Shown: positions 20,823-29,484, counted from the stretch's first letter. The stretch is 64,000 nucleotides of DNA from Thalassotalea litorea (GCF_005843925.1 NZ_VCBC01000003.1:310001-374000), one strand, 5' to 3'. Notes: generated from the sequence alone by a model not told the origin. Translations and numbers: made by a program.

Positions 20823-22718
20823 ATGGCAGAACAAGGTTATTTTGAAAAAGTTCAGAATGATTATGATGCAGGCACTGACCAGCTCTATACCAGATATTTA
20901 GATGATTACAAAGGAGATATTGAATTAGACAAACAGCTTCTAGTGCGAGCCGGAGTGAGGCGGAATGCGAATTGCCTGATCTACCCTATCACTACTTTGT
21001 TTGATAACACCCCGGTTCAATACCAAACGATTTACCCTACAGGAAACGGTTTCGAAAAACGGTTTGCAGGTAATTCTAATGGTCAACCAGTTTGCCAGAT
21101 ATTTGGTAGTGATAGGACTTCAATAGCAAATCAAATCTATGGCTTGAAAAGCGGGACTATCGTTTTGTGTGAATCACTAACGAAAGCTTGTGCTTTGTAT
21201 CAAGCTTTACATTCGAGCACCCGTTGTATTGTTCTGAACTGCTTGAATAGTAATGGAATTGCAAAAGTAGCTGAAGCGATTCATGTTATCATTAATAAAA
21301 AAAATATAAGTCTGATAATTGCCGCAGATAATGATTGCGATAAACCTAGCAATGATAAAAATGGCAGAGAACTGATCGTTGGAGGTTTGCAAAAAAAGAT
21401 TCATGAAATTTGCGTCAAATACCAAATACCGTTAGTCAAACCACCTGTCGGATACAAGGATTTCGACGATTTTTATGGCTCTAACATTTACGCGCCAAGC
21501 GAAATTATTGAGTTAATCGACAAGGCAAAGCCTGTTTGCGAAAACCCTTTAAACAAAAAAGTATTATCATTAAACTTTGATCCTACTGATAACTCAGCTC
21601 CTGATTGGGTGATCGAAGGGCTATTGCTGCGGGGCTATATAAGCGTACTTTCGGGCGCAGGTGGTAGCTCTAAATCACTTTTAAGTTTGTCAATTGCTAT
21701 CAGTGTTGCAATTGGAGAGCAAACAGCGTTATCAGGATTTGAGAAACCAAAACAAGCAAACGTACTGGTCTTAAATAATGAAGACGATGACCTAGAACTA
21801 CAGCGAAGAATATCTGCTATTACTGGACTATTTGGCATTAATCTTCGGTCTTTATTGGATAAGCTATACATCATCTCCGGATATCAAGAAAAGCTTTTAT
21901 TTGCTTATACCGATGAACGGTCAAGTGTTTTAGAGACGCCCTTAGTCCAATACCTTATCGAGTTTATTAAAGTTAATAATATCGGTGTGTTGATAGTCGA
22001 TCCGTTTATTTCAATCCATTCGGTAAATGAAAACGACAACAATCAAATAGAAAAGGTGATGTCGATATTTCGTTTTATCGCTGGAACAACAAATTGCGCG
22101 ATTCAATTGGTTCATCATATCCGAAAGTCAGGCCAGGATACGGAGGTTATTGCTGGAGACGCTGAGTCATCTAGAGGGGCTAAAGCCCTGATCGATGCTT
22201 GCCGTATCAGCCACACCCTAGCAAAAATGAGTAACAAAACTGCATCACATTTAGGAATTCCGCCCGAGGTACAAGCGAGATTGGTACGGTTTGACGTTTC
22301 TAAATCCAACTTTGCACCGTCTATTAGCAACACAACTTGGCTTTTATTGGAATCAGTATCTGTTGGACAACATTTGACTGCTGGAGCACACCGAAGTGTA
22401 TTATTGGAAACTTTTGGAACTAAGCCAACCTCAGAAAGAAAACGAAACGTGATTGATTTAGCTGTTAGAACAATGATCTCAAAGTTGGGAGTATACCGGT
22501 CAGGCATGATTAGTTCGACCGAGTTTATTCCGGCATATAAAGACCAGGCGCAAGTTGGCAATACAACGGTTCATGAAGACATAACTAGATTGCCTCGTGG
22601 AGAAAAGAATTCTGCTATTCATGTATTCCCTAGTAGTGGTGACCAATATCGTATTTGGTATGAACCAGGACGCTATAAAACAGCGCCTAAAATGATTCAT
22701 TTACAATCGATAAATTAA
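20823..22718 (+). CDS. Toprim primase-like / RecA-fold helicase replication protein
   Basis: A 631-residue protein probably driving replication of the island. The N-terminal half has a Toprim-like domain: VLCESLTKACALYQ (catalytic glutamate, about 120) and LIIAADNDCDKPSNDKNG (acidic cluster, about 175). The C-terminal half is a RepA/RecA-like ATPase: Walker A GAGGSSKSLLS (about 280), Walker B VLIVDPFISIHS (about 388), QLVHHIRKSG, and SSRGAKALIDACR. A basic winged-helix-like tail follows after about 540. No zinc-finger is seen at the N-terminus. Such fused primase-helicase proteins are typical of satellites and small integrative plasmids. Confidence 0.8.
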   Translation: MAEQGYFEKVQNDYDAGTDQLYTRYLDDYKGDIELDKQLLVRAGVRRNANCLIYPITTLFDNTPVQYQTIYPTGNGFEKRFAGNSNGQPVCQIFGSDRTSIANQIYGLKSGTIVLCESLTKACALYQALHSSTRCIVLNCLNSNGIAKVAEAIHVIINKKNISLIIAADNDCDKPSNDKNGRELIVGGLQKKIHEICVKYQIPLVKPPVGYKDFDDFYGSNIYAPSEIIELIDKAKPVCENPLNKKVLSLNFDPTDNSAPDWVIEGLLLRGYISVLSGAGGSSKSLLSLSIAISVAIGEQTALSGFEKPKQANVLVLNNEDDDLELQRRISAITGLFGINLRSLLDKLYIISGYQEKLLFAYTDERSSVLETPLVQYLIEFIKVNNIGVLIVDPFISIHSVNENDNNQIEKVMSIFRFIAGTTNCAIQLVHHIRKSGQDTEVIAGDAESSRGAKALIDACRISHTLAKMSNKTASHLGIPPEVQARLVRFDVSKSNFAPSISNTTWLLLESVSVGQHLTAGAHRSVLLETFGTKPTSERKRNVIDLAVRTMISKLGVYRSGMISSTEFIPAYKDQAQVGNTTVHEDITRLPRGEKNSAIHVFPSSGDQYRIWYEPGRYKTAPKMIHLQSIN

Positions 22719-24461
22719 ATTTGAATAAGGTTTTTCTGGAGCATCAGGGACGATTTAAAGGCATTAAACAACCGAAATGCTCTGAGTAAGATTCTATTTC
22801 CGGAAATCTAAAAGTGTAGTGTTCACGAGAGCTAGAGGACTTGTTTACCGATTGTGAGAAAAAAAGGAAATGTAAGCGGATAAGTCATTTAACAAAGGGA
22901 AACAGGGAGAAATTTCCCCCTTTGATTAGAGGTATTTCGATAATTCACCGGAAAGCAAAATTTGGCTTCCTGGAAGCCCTTTATAAATGCAGTTTTTCGG
23001 TTTTCCGGTTTTCCGCTTACTACGTAAGAAAATAAATGCCGGTAAACCCGGCAATTTTTTACGAAGTAACAACCAGCTTACAGGGAAAGTCGAAACAGGG
23101 GATTCGCGCTGCAAGTTAGCTGAAGGTTTGTTGCACCACAGTTATTGGATTTCATAAAAGCAGAGAAATAAAAAAGGAGTAAATCAAACGTCAGAGTGCA
23201 CAGTTAACGCATAAGGGGATCTGGGCAAAAAATTCAATCAAGGTCATTCTGGTTATTAGTATTAGCCCTTGAGTACGCTCAATGGAAAATTACAAATAAA
23301 CCAATTTATGAAGGCTATTCACATCGTACGTTTTTTTGATTTAAAGCTTGTCGTTTAATTTAAGTATTGGGCTATCAGTATATATTAAAATTTTAACCAT
23401 TTTCGGATTGGCAGATATACATTTGAGTAGAATCATTTGATGTCACCTTTTTATTAGTTCCGATTATTCAGGGTTACATCCTGGGTCCTTTTTAGAGAGA
23501 CCGAAAATATCGATTTTCCTTTTTTATAGTGTTCACCATATTTGTCAGTTGCCAATGTTACCGGGTAGCTCAAAGGTTGGCTGTGGAACAGCACAAAGGT
23601 ATTCTAACTTAAAGTTTCAAGTGACCCCGGTTTCGTGAGAGTTATTATTAGTGCTTGTTTTTTCCCATGCATATTTTATGCTGCTCAACGAGTCAGAAGT
23701 CAGAGGTTACGTCCTATGCTAAGTATTATTTCTCTAGCTTTCAAGTGCGGAAAGTACGTAAATTCATTAATGCAACCAACTGGGGGAACTTCGATAGCCA
23801 TAAGAGCTATGACGGGGCTAGCAAGGCTTAGAGCAGTCGCTACTTTAGAAACTTTTTAAATTAAATATTTTAAAGCGTGAGCTATCGGGTGTATGCACAG
23901 CTTAGCGTCCTTGCTGGTACGCCTGGCATTTAGTTATGTAGACGGGTCAGTAATATACATCTAGGAGTACCCTTTTATTTCAATAAAAATCAACATGAAT
24001 TAAGTGGGGTAAGGTGTTTTGTGATGAGTTTTAATATACTGAAAACCTTCTATTATATCATCCCGTGAGTTGATGTTTTCGCCAAACATAAGAGTAAAGT
24101 TGAAGTATTGGTAATATCTGCCCCAAAGGAAATTTCAATGATTCCATTTCACTTATAACAGCTATATGCAGCTCCATGGGTTAAATAATGAGCTATGCAT
24201 TTTTTTACAACGTCGCAACGTTCTAAACCCATTATGTTAGTAATCGCTAATCTGTTGGCTATTTGAATGTTCGTCCAGCTAAAATATTTCTGCAAAAATG
24301 AGTTGTTTCAGGTGGGTTTTCTAACAACTTCAAACAGTTATAAAATTTGTGGAAATCTAATTGTTTTTTGCTTTTATACCTTTTAATATTCACCCCCAAT
24401 TTCTGTTAAAAACTTAATGTTGTCTACCAATTCAACCCAAATAAAGTAAGGTTTTTTCAAT
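22719..24461. other. 1.7-kb AT-rich stretch without recognisable genes
   Basis: Only short open frames occur, none with a convincing ribosome site or recognisable product. A terminator-like hairpin lies at 23037-23060. One + strand frame (23635-23859) ends in a plausible-looking tail, but nothing known. The region could be a graveyard of replaced cargo or hold an unrecognised RNA. Confidence 0.5.
23037..23060 (+). terminator. Terminator-like hairpin
   Basis: TGCCGG (23037-23042) pairs with CCGGCA (23048-23053) around TAAAC, followed by ATTTTTT. It lies about 320 bases after the primase stop and may end that transcript or an unseen small RNA. Confidence 0.65.
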
Positions 24462-24941
24462 ATGAAAAAAGTGATTATTATCGCTCTATCCGTTATTTTG
24501 TCTGCTTGTGCAAGCATAAAGATAACACCACCAGATCAAGTAAATGTAGATACTCAACGAGTTTTTAATTCTAGTTACGAACAAACATGGATTAGGGTCG
24601 TTGATTGGTTTGCTGAACATCATGTTACCATCGAAAAAATTGAAAAAAGTTCCGGGCTAATTACAGCAAAGTATCTGATCACTGATACCAACAATTTTCT
24701 TGATTGTGGCGATATAAGAGCTAGTGGAACGCTTGGTGATGCGAGAATAAATAAGTTAGGCTCTTTGAACGTTACCGTTCGAGCAACACATGATGAAAAA
24801 ACTAAGGTAAACGTTAACTTTTTTGGTGAATTCAAACTTTACGCAAATGATGGTTGGGACGGGCGATTAATAACCGCCGAGGGAATTTGTGTATCTTCAG
24901 GAAAACTAGAACAAAATATATTAGATTTCATTGAGAATTAA
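24462..24941 (+). CDS. Island lipoprotein of unknown function
   Basis: A 159-residue lipoprotein: MKKVIIIALSVILSAC has a clear lipobox (LSAC, Cys16), so the mature protein begins CASIKITPP and is membrane-anchored. The rest (YEQTWIRVVDWFAEHHVTIEKIEKSSGLITAKY) resembles small lipoproteins with a 'Bor/BamC-like' alpha-beta domain in which a phrase like SSGLIxA recurs; no firm family. AAGGTTTTTTCAAT precedes the ATG. The membrane-protein gene follows closely, so the two probably form an operon. Role on the island unknown. Confidence 0.7.
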   Translation: MKKVIIIALSVILSACASIKITPPDQVNVDTQRVFNSSYEQTWIRVVDWFAEHHVTIEKIEKSSGLITAKYLITDTNNFLDCGDIRASGTLGDARINKLGSLNVTVRATHDEKTKVNVNFFGEFKLYANDGWDGRLITAEGICVSSGKLEQNILDFIEN

Positions 24942-24984
24942 TCTAATAACGGGAAATCTAACTTTGGCTGTTTTACGTAAGACT

Positions 24985-25515
24985 ATGATACCGTTCAAGT
25001 ACACGCGGTTAATCACAATTCCATTGTCAATAGCTTTCGCAGTGGGCAACTATTGGCTTTGGATTAAACTAAGTAGTGTGATAGGAGATTGGTCGATACT
25101 TGGCCTTTTTCTAACGCTCTTTGGGATGATTCCCGGGGCTTTCTTACTTGCATTTTTAGAGGATTGGTCGCATAAACTTTATAAAGTTTATGAGATTAAT
25201 TCCTCATATGATGATGTTGAAACTATTATACAGGTTTATGGCGAGGCTCTAGAGGCCGCAGCCACGCTTCCTCCCAACCTGATTGACGAAATCAAATTAC
25301 CTTATCCCAAAGCTATAATAAAACAAGCCATAATTGAAGGCCTGAAAAGTTCGGACGATGTTGAAATGAAAGAGCAACTCAAATCCGGATATATCATGCT
25401 CGCAGAATGGTGGCCCGATGCAAAGCGAACTAAACAAGGCCAAGGCATCTCGCTTAAAGTTCTACAGGAACAAGCAGAGCTAAAACAAGAATTGCAACGG
25501 TTAGGCCTTTGGTAA
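24985..25515 (+). CDS. Small island membrane protein
   Basis: About 176 residues from the ATG at 24985 (MIPFKYTRLI). A TTG at 24931 is in frame and would overlap the lipoprotein gene. Two hydrophobic helices (about 7-25 and 34-56, with LFGMIPGAFLLAFLEDW) are followed by a soluble, mostly helical tail of about 115 residues (IKLPYPKAIIKQAIIEGLKS...). Not recognised. The neighbouring lipoprotein gene suggests both act at the envelope. Confidence 0.6.
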   Translation: MIPFKYTRLITIPLSIAFAVGNYWLWIKLSSVIGDWSILGLFLTLFGMIPGAFLLAFLEDWSHKLYKVYEINSSYDDVETIIQVYGEALEAAATLPPNLIDEIKLPYPKAIIKQAIIEGLKSSDDVEMKEQLKSGYIMLAEWWPDAKRTKQGQGISLKVLQEQAELKQELQRLGLW

Positions 25516-25626
25516 CCAAGCTCTTCCAAGAGTTATCAAAAGAGGGTAGTTAACCAAAGCCTGTCACTTCTCACGTTGCTAGAAATTGAATGCTTCGTTG
25601 AATTAGCTCATTGCGATGTTAAACAA

Positions 25627-26012
25627 TTATCTATCATAGCTCCCTCTATTAGGATGAATACTGAGAACTGCAAACCCCTTCTTCTTTAGTGCATGAGCCA
25701 ATTCGGCTTCTAATCTTGCAATACTACCTCACAAAGGAACATAGTTACTGAACGTGTCTTGTTCGGGAAAATTATCCTTAATTAAGCCAGCTTAAACTGA
25801 CACTCTTCGGGAATCAGATCCACTTTTAGGACGTTTTTGACTAAAGTATTTCCTTTTGCTGCGGGTTTTAGGTTTGAGTGCGGAGTTAATCGGCTTAGAG
25901 GTGATAATACGTTAGTAGACGAAGAATCCCCAGTTCGACCAATATACCAGTAATCAGAATTGCTTTTTTTGTGCCGAATGCGCCAGGCGTAAAGTCAAAA
26001 GCCTGGCTCCAC
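25627..26012 (-). pseudogene. Decayed GIY-YIG-like gene
   Basis: Read on the - strand, one frame gives LYAWRIRHKKSN then SDYWYIGRTGDSSS, a GIY-YIG-like start with YIGRTGD, and continues to DLIPEECQFKLA before a stop. After a shift of frame it resumes as GLIKDNFPEQDTFSNYVPL, meets another stop, and ends IARLEAELAHALKKKGF...HPNRGSYDR. Together these fit a single small protein of about 125 residues broken by an early stop (after EPGF), one frameshift and a second internal stop. It begins 50 bases after the end of the intact DUF4041/GIY-YIG gene, on the same strand. The exact family is not identified; the GIY-YIG reading rests on the YWYIGRTGD motif. Confidence 0.5.
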
Positions 26013-26061
26013 TATTCGGCCACTAAACTAAAACTAGTTTGGTATAGGTTCATAGTCTTTA

Positions 26062-27495
26062 CTAAGCAGCATTTTTATCAACCGCTAAGCTCTCTTTATA
26101 TTCTGATGCTTCAGCGGCAAGCGTCCAATGAATTTCATTAAAACCTTGTTCTTCGACAACCTTGCGGATTTCCGAAATGCTGGCTCTGAAAAATTCTTTT
26201 CTAGAGTTTACCTTATTGAGGCGCTTCTGTGAGAAGCTGTTGTGCAATATTTTTTCAAGTTCTGGCGCATCATTACTATGTATCATAGCATGGACATCGA
26301 AAGAGAACGGGACTGAGGCATCTCCCAATTCCTTGACTCTATCCATGGGCTCGAGGCGTCGAGTCATACCTATTTTAAATACATCTTCACCAAAACTTCC
26401 CATGTTGCTTATGATGTAAACATGACCTCGACGAGTTTGTTGTGCCATTGATAAGGCGCGTTCACCCTTTGCTTCCGCTTCAGCAAGTTTTCCCTCAAGC
26501 TGCTTTAGTTGTGCCTCGTATTCTACTTTTTGTTCTTCGTTTGCCGATAGGAGCTCTTTGCGTGCTTTTTCTAGAGCTTTTTGAAGCATACGTTCTTCCT
26601 TTTCAGCTTCTTTTCTAGCTTTTTCCATCTCACGAATGGCTCTTTCTTCTTCACGCATTTGAGCTTTGATCTCTGCTTGTTCCTCTTTCTCTATTTTTCT
26701 CAACTCAAAGGCAGCCACAGCCCATTTAAGCTCGTCGAGGCGCGCATCAAGGTATTCTTGTCTAATCCGTGCATTTCGAAAAGGTTTACCATTGTGATTT
26801 ACTAAAGCGAAAGCATCGATAATTTCTTGTTTAATTTTACCGTAATTGTCGTGCTTAACTTTAGCCATTGCGGTATCTACTTTTCCGTTAAAGGCATCGA
26901 CACAGAAATGAATGGCGTAGGTGCGCCTAATGTTCTCTACGTAATCGCAATCTCCCGCATAACCTTGCTTCACCATATCTCGGGTTGTCTTGCGAGCCAT
27001 CTTTAGTTGTGAACCAGCCTCTTTAAAGTCGAATTCATCGGCAAGTTCATCGAGTGTGGAATGGTTTGGGATGATGTAATCATCTTTATATCCGTTGATA
27101 GTGTTCTTCATTGCTTGAATGGCTTTTTCAAAAGCCTCTGTCTGGCCTTTTAATGCATATGCCTCACCAGCGATTTCTGTAGCTTGCTTTTCAGCTTGTT
27201 CAATAATGCTCTCTCTTTTAGCGTACGCATCTGCAATGATTTTTGAGGCTTCGAAAACCTTAGCATCAGCGTTTTTTAAGGTCTCTTCGGCTCTTTTTTT
27301 CAGTGCCAGAAGTTCATTTTCAGCGTTAACTCTGTAATCGTTAATATCGTCGATTGCTTCGATCTTATCCGTATACTTGTCGAATTCTTTTAATTTCTTT
27401 TTGGCTACGCTGAGTTGCCAACTTTTTATTAGGGAAAAAACTATGAAGCAAATCAAAAAAATGGAAATGAAAATTGTAAAGTGACTAGAGTCCAT
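26062..27495 (-). CDS. Membrane-anchored DUF4041 + GIY-YIG nuclease (SNIPE-like phage defence)
   Basis: A 477-residue protein. One membrane helix (about 8-24, FISIFLICFIVFSLI) is followed by a coiled coil (about 25-150, EQAEKQATEIAGEAYALKG), then a DUF4041-like domain (about 155-265, VENIRRTYAIHFCVDAFNGK). A highly charged coiled coil (about 265-345) leads to a C-terminal T5orf172/GIY-YIG domain: GHVYIISN (about 358), DVFKIGMTRRLEPMDRVKEL, the glutamate in APELEKILHNSF, and NSRKEFFRAS. This architecture is that of the SNIPE system, which as I recall cuts phage DNA at the membrane during injection. All expected nuclease elements appear present. It is the likely defence cargo of the island. Confidence 0.85.
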   Translation of the reverse strand: MDSSHFTIFISIFLICFIVFSLIKSWQLSVAKKKLKEFDKYTDKIEAIDDINDYRVNAENELLALKKRAEETLKNADAKVFEASKIIADAYAKRESIIEQAEKQATEIAGEAYALKGQTEAFEKAIQAMKNTINGYKDDYIIPNHSTLDELADEFDFKEAGSQLKMARKTTRDMVKQGYAGDCDYVENIRRTYAIHFCVDAFNGKVDTAMAKVKHDNYGKIKQEIIDAFALVNHNGKPFRNARIRQEYLDARLDELKWAVAAFELRKIEKEEQAEIKAQMREEERAIREMEKARKEAEKEERMLQKALEKARKELLSANEEQKVEYEAQLKQLEGKLAEAEAKGERALSMAQQTRRGHVYIISNMGSFGEDVFKIGMTRRLEPMDRVKELGDASVPFSFDVHAMIHSNDAPELEKILHNSFSQKRLNKVNSRKEFFRASISEIRKVVEEQGFNEIHWTLAAEASEYKESLAVDKNAA

Positions 27496-27988
27496 AACTA
27501 AGGAGCCTTGATTAGGTTTAAATAATTTGGGAAAAATTGTCGTTGGTTTAAGTAACCATCGATTTTTATTTTATCAGCATCTGAAATTAAAAGTTGCAAC
27601 TAGTTTGTCTATCTATCGTGAGTCTACTTGCTACCCCAATGCAATTTTTTATCAGAAAACCTAACCTTACAATAGAAGTTAATAAAGGTTTTGGCAGGTT
27701 CCTTGATTCATGCCTTGCTCAGTTTATGAAAGCAGTTGGGGGATTCAATCCTTGGTACTCTTTAAGTTAAAGATGTTGTTCTGTATTGATATTCCTAAGC
27801 ATTAATATTTAACAATACACTTATTAGCGTTCAGCGATTTTTGTTTCTAATAGGATGATTAAGTTCGTACATCAAATAGAGATATTTTAAAGAGTTTTGC
27901 TAGCCGAGTCTTTTAATTGATTGTTTACCATGTAACCAGAGTGTTAGTTTTTATAATTGGGTAAGTTGCTAACTAGCTCTACTTCGGG
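27496..27988. other. Spacer between two island genes
   Basis: About 490 AT-rich bases between the nuclease gene and the membrane-protein gene, both on the - strand. It should contain the nuclease promoter. No gene, hairpin or repeat was recognised. Confidence 0.4.
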
Positions 27989-28666
27989 TTAAGGAATAGG
28001 TTTTGATACAGTGACTTTATCTGACGTAACATTGACAGGCTGGGCTACTGATTTGTTATTATCAATCGCTATTTGATGGCGCTTTTCTGCGAGTTCTAGT
28101 GCTTTGATTGAGTTGTCTAATCTTGTTTCGGACATTTCAATCAATTTCTCGCTTTGGTCGAGTCGCTCCTGATTTATCCCTGTATTTATAACTAAGTAAA
28201 TGACCGCTATAAATGAGGTGATTACTGCCGCTGCGGATACACCAAGGCTAGAACGACTAACAATTATTTGTTCGTTAAATCTGCGCTCATTGTCGCGATG
28301 TTCTTGCAACTTTAAATGAGCCTCTAGGCCCTCTTTGTTTAACTTATATGCAGCACAAACTATTTGACTAGCACCTATCGTATAATTGGTATTTAATTTT
28401 TTTAAGAGACCGTAATCCACCAAAATTTGTGCGATTAGCTGAGCTGTCTTAAATAACCTTAAACTTTCATCAGCCCCCCCATTGGGAATTAGAGGATCGT
28501 ATTTTACAAATTCTAAAAACGATTCTAAATGCTCTAATTGGTTTGTTTCGGAAATAAAAGGATGTTTGGAATCTCGAATTAAATCAACGTTACTTGTAGA
28601 AGCTATGACTAAATAACCTCGATCTACAATCCATTTCAAAGCATTTCTAATCTGCTCGGATTTCAT
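27989..28666 (-). CDS. Island protein, possible winged helix + TM + coiled coil
   Basis: About 225 residues from the ATG at 28666 (MKSEQIRNAL), which has AAGGAA nine bases upstream. An upstream in-frame start at 28726 would add 20 residues without a ribosome site. The N-terminal half includes AQILVDYGLLKKL and AAYKLNKEGLEAHLKL, reading like a winged-helix 'Y-x-L-x-x-x-G' ending. A membrane helix (about 150-170, SAAAVITSFIAVIYLVI) and a coiled coil (EKLIEMSETRLDNSIKALELAEKRH) follow, then a proline/threonine tail. No family recognised. Sitting at the island's right end next to a defence gene, it may be a further cargo or sensor. Confidence 0.6.
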   Translation of the reverse strand: MKSEQIRNALKWIVDRGYLVIASTSNVDLIRDSKHPFISETNQLEHLESFLEFVKYDPLIPNGGADESLRLFKTAQLIAQILVDYGLLKKLNTNYTIGASQIVCAAYKLNKEGLEAHLKLQEHRDNERRFNEQIIVSRSSLGVSAAAVITSFIAVIYLVINTGINQERLDQSEKLIEMSETRLDNSIKALELAEKRHQIAIDNNKSVAQPVNVTSDKVTVSKPIP

Positions 28667-28855
28667 GATTTTAATTCCTTTTTTACTTTGAGTTATTTTA
28701 ATTATTTGAGAGCGATAAAATGTCACATAATGAAGAGCATGTCATTAACGTTACTAAGGAAATATTGTTTATTACAATATTGGGAGATATTGCTTTTTTA
28801 TTTAATTTATCCCTATACGCCATTCATTATCTCATCGAAGCTACAATTCCTGAAA

Positions 28856-28866
28856 GGGGGGGGGGG
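28856..28866 (+). repeat. G11 homopolymer tract
   Basis: Eleven consecutive G in an AT-rich stretch. It lies at the end of a small + frame starting near 28733. Such tracts slip easily and can give phase variation, but no real gene is established here. Confidence 0.7.
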
Positions 28867-29068
28867 AGAAATTATTGAGTAAAGCGAGTTTTTTTCTCGG
28901 CGAATAAAGCTTAAGCCGAACGAATACTCTTAGTGTCAAATCTTACTTTTCAATGCCTGTGCGCTAGGGTGATATGAGTAATGTTAGATAGTAACTAATA
29001 TATACAGTCTTCTTTGGATAAAATCGTTTTCCCAGATATGAACATTCAGTTGTTACTGAACCGAATCG

Positions 29069-29097
29069 TGACGTAAAACGTGACGTAATGACGCAAC
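29069..29097 (+). repeat. TGACGYAA motif cluster near attR
   Basis: TGACGTAAA (29069), TGACGTAAT (29081) and TGACGCAAC (29089) lie within 29 bases, about 90 bases inside the right repeat. Matches to the clusters near attL and before the primase gene suggest a common binding protein, possibly Int arm sites. Confidence 0.5.
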
Positions 29098-29188
29098 AGC
29101 AGCTAGCAACAATGCGTACTAAATGAAATCCACTAGCTTGAAATAGCACCTATTAGCACGTAATATCGGTTGCGTAACCCTTGATTTA

Positions 29189-29248
29189 GGATTCAAAATC
29201 CGTTGCCTTTGCGGGCGTGCCGGTTCAAGTCCGGCTTCCGGTACCATT
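29189..29248. repeat. attR: 60-bp direct repeat, right island end
   Basis: Exact copy of 18219-18278, comprising the tRNA-Leu 3' part without its 5' part, so it is not a functional tRNA. Confidence 0.95.
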
Positions 29249-29266
29249 CTCTAGATAGAGAACTTT

Positions 29267-29292
29267 AAACCTAGCATTGCTAGGTTTTTTTG
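29267..29292 (+). terminator. Original tRNA-Leu terminator, displaced by the island
   Basis: AACCTAGC (29268-29275) pairs with GCTAGGTT (29279-29286) followed by TTTTT. It lies 20 bases after attR, where the tRNA-Leu terminator would be if the island were absent. Confidence 0.7.
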
Positions 29293-29484
29293 TATCTGCG
29301 CTTTACGTATTTTCTACTTTCAATCCCTATCCCATGTTACCTAGCGCGACCCACGGTATATGTATCTATCATTAGCATTCGGTGTCTTGGTAGTCACCGT
29401 AAGAACGTCATTATGTGCAATATTCAAGCCCCGACGTTGTCAACTTCGCAGCTTCACTAAGTGTTGTGACATCGGCTTTGTTCC

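Larger units (their letters stand above)
28667..29188. other. Right island end, non-coding
   Basis: It holds an uninterrupted run of 11 G (28856-28866), a short doubtful + frame across it, and the TGACGYAA motif cluster (29069-29097) before attR. No convincing gene. Confidence 0.5.
18219..29248. mobile_element. Integrative island in tRNA-Leu(CAA), ~11 kb
   Basis: The segment is bounded by the 60-bp att duplication, with an integrase gene 100 bases inside the left end. In order it carries integrase, an overlapping HTH protein, an AlpA-like protein, a primase-helicase, a lipoprotein and membrane-protein pair, a decayed GIY-YIG-like gene, a DUF4041/GIY-YIG membrane nuclease and another membrane protein. 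Many spacers are long and AT-rich, unlike the compact chromosome around it. No capsid, portal, terminase or conjugation gene is present. The layout fits a phage-satellite-like or small integrative element with defence cargo; that class name is inference. Confidence 0.9.

Noticed and set aside
23635..23859. 74-codon + frame ending LMQPTGGTSIAIRAM...
   Set aside because: No ribosome site or family; the upstream part looks random. Reported only within the non-coding stretch.
28733..28882. Short + frame reading through the G11 tract
   Set aside because: It has no convincing ribosome site, is hydrophobic without a recognisable fold and is only ~50 residues; kept as a note on the tract, not as a gene.
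29189..29248. Second tRNA-Leu gene
   Set aside because: Only the 3' 58 bases of the tRNA are present, with no 5' acceptor or D-arm; it is the attR repeat.
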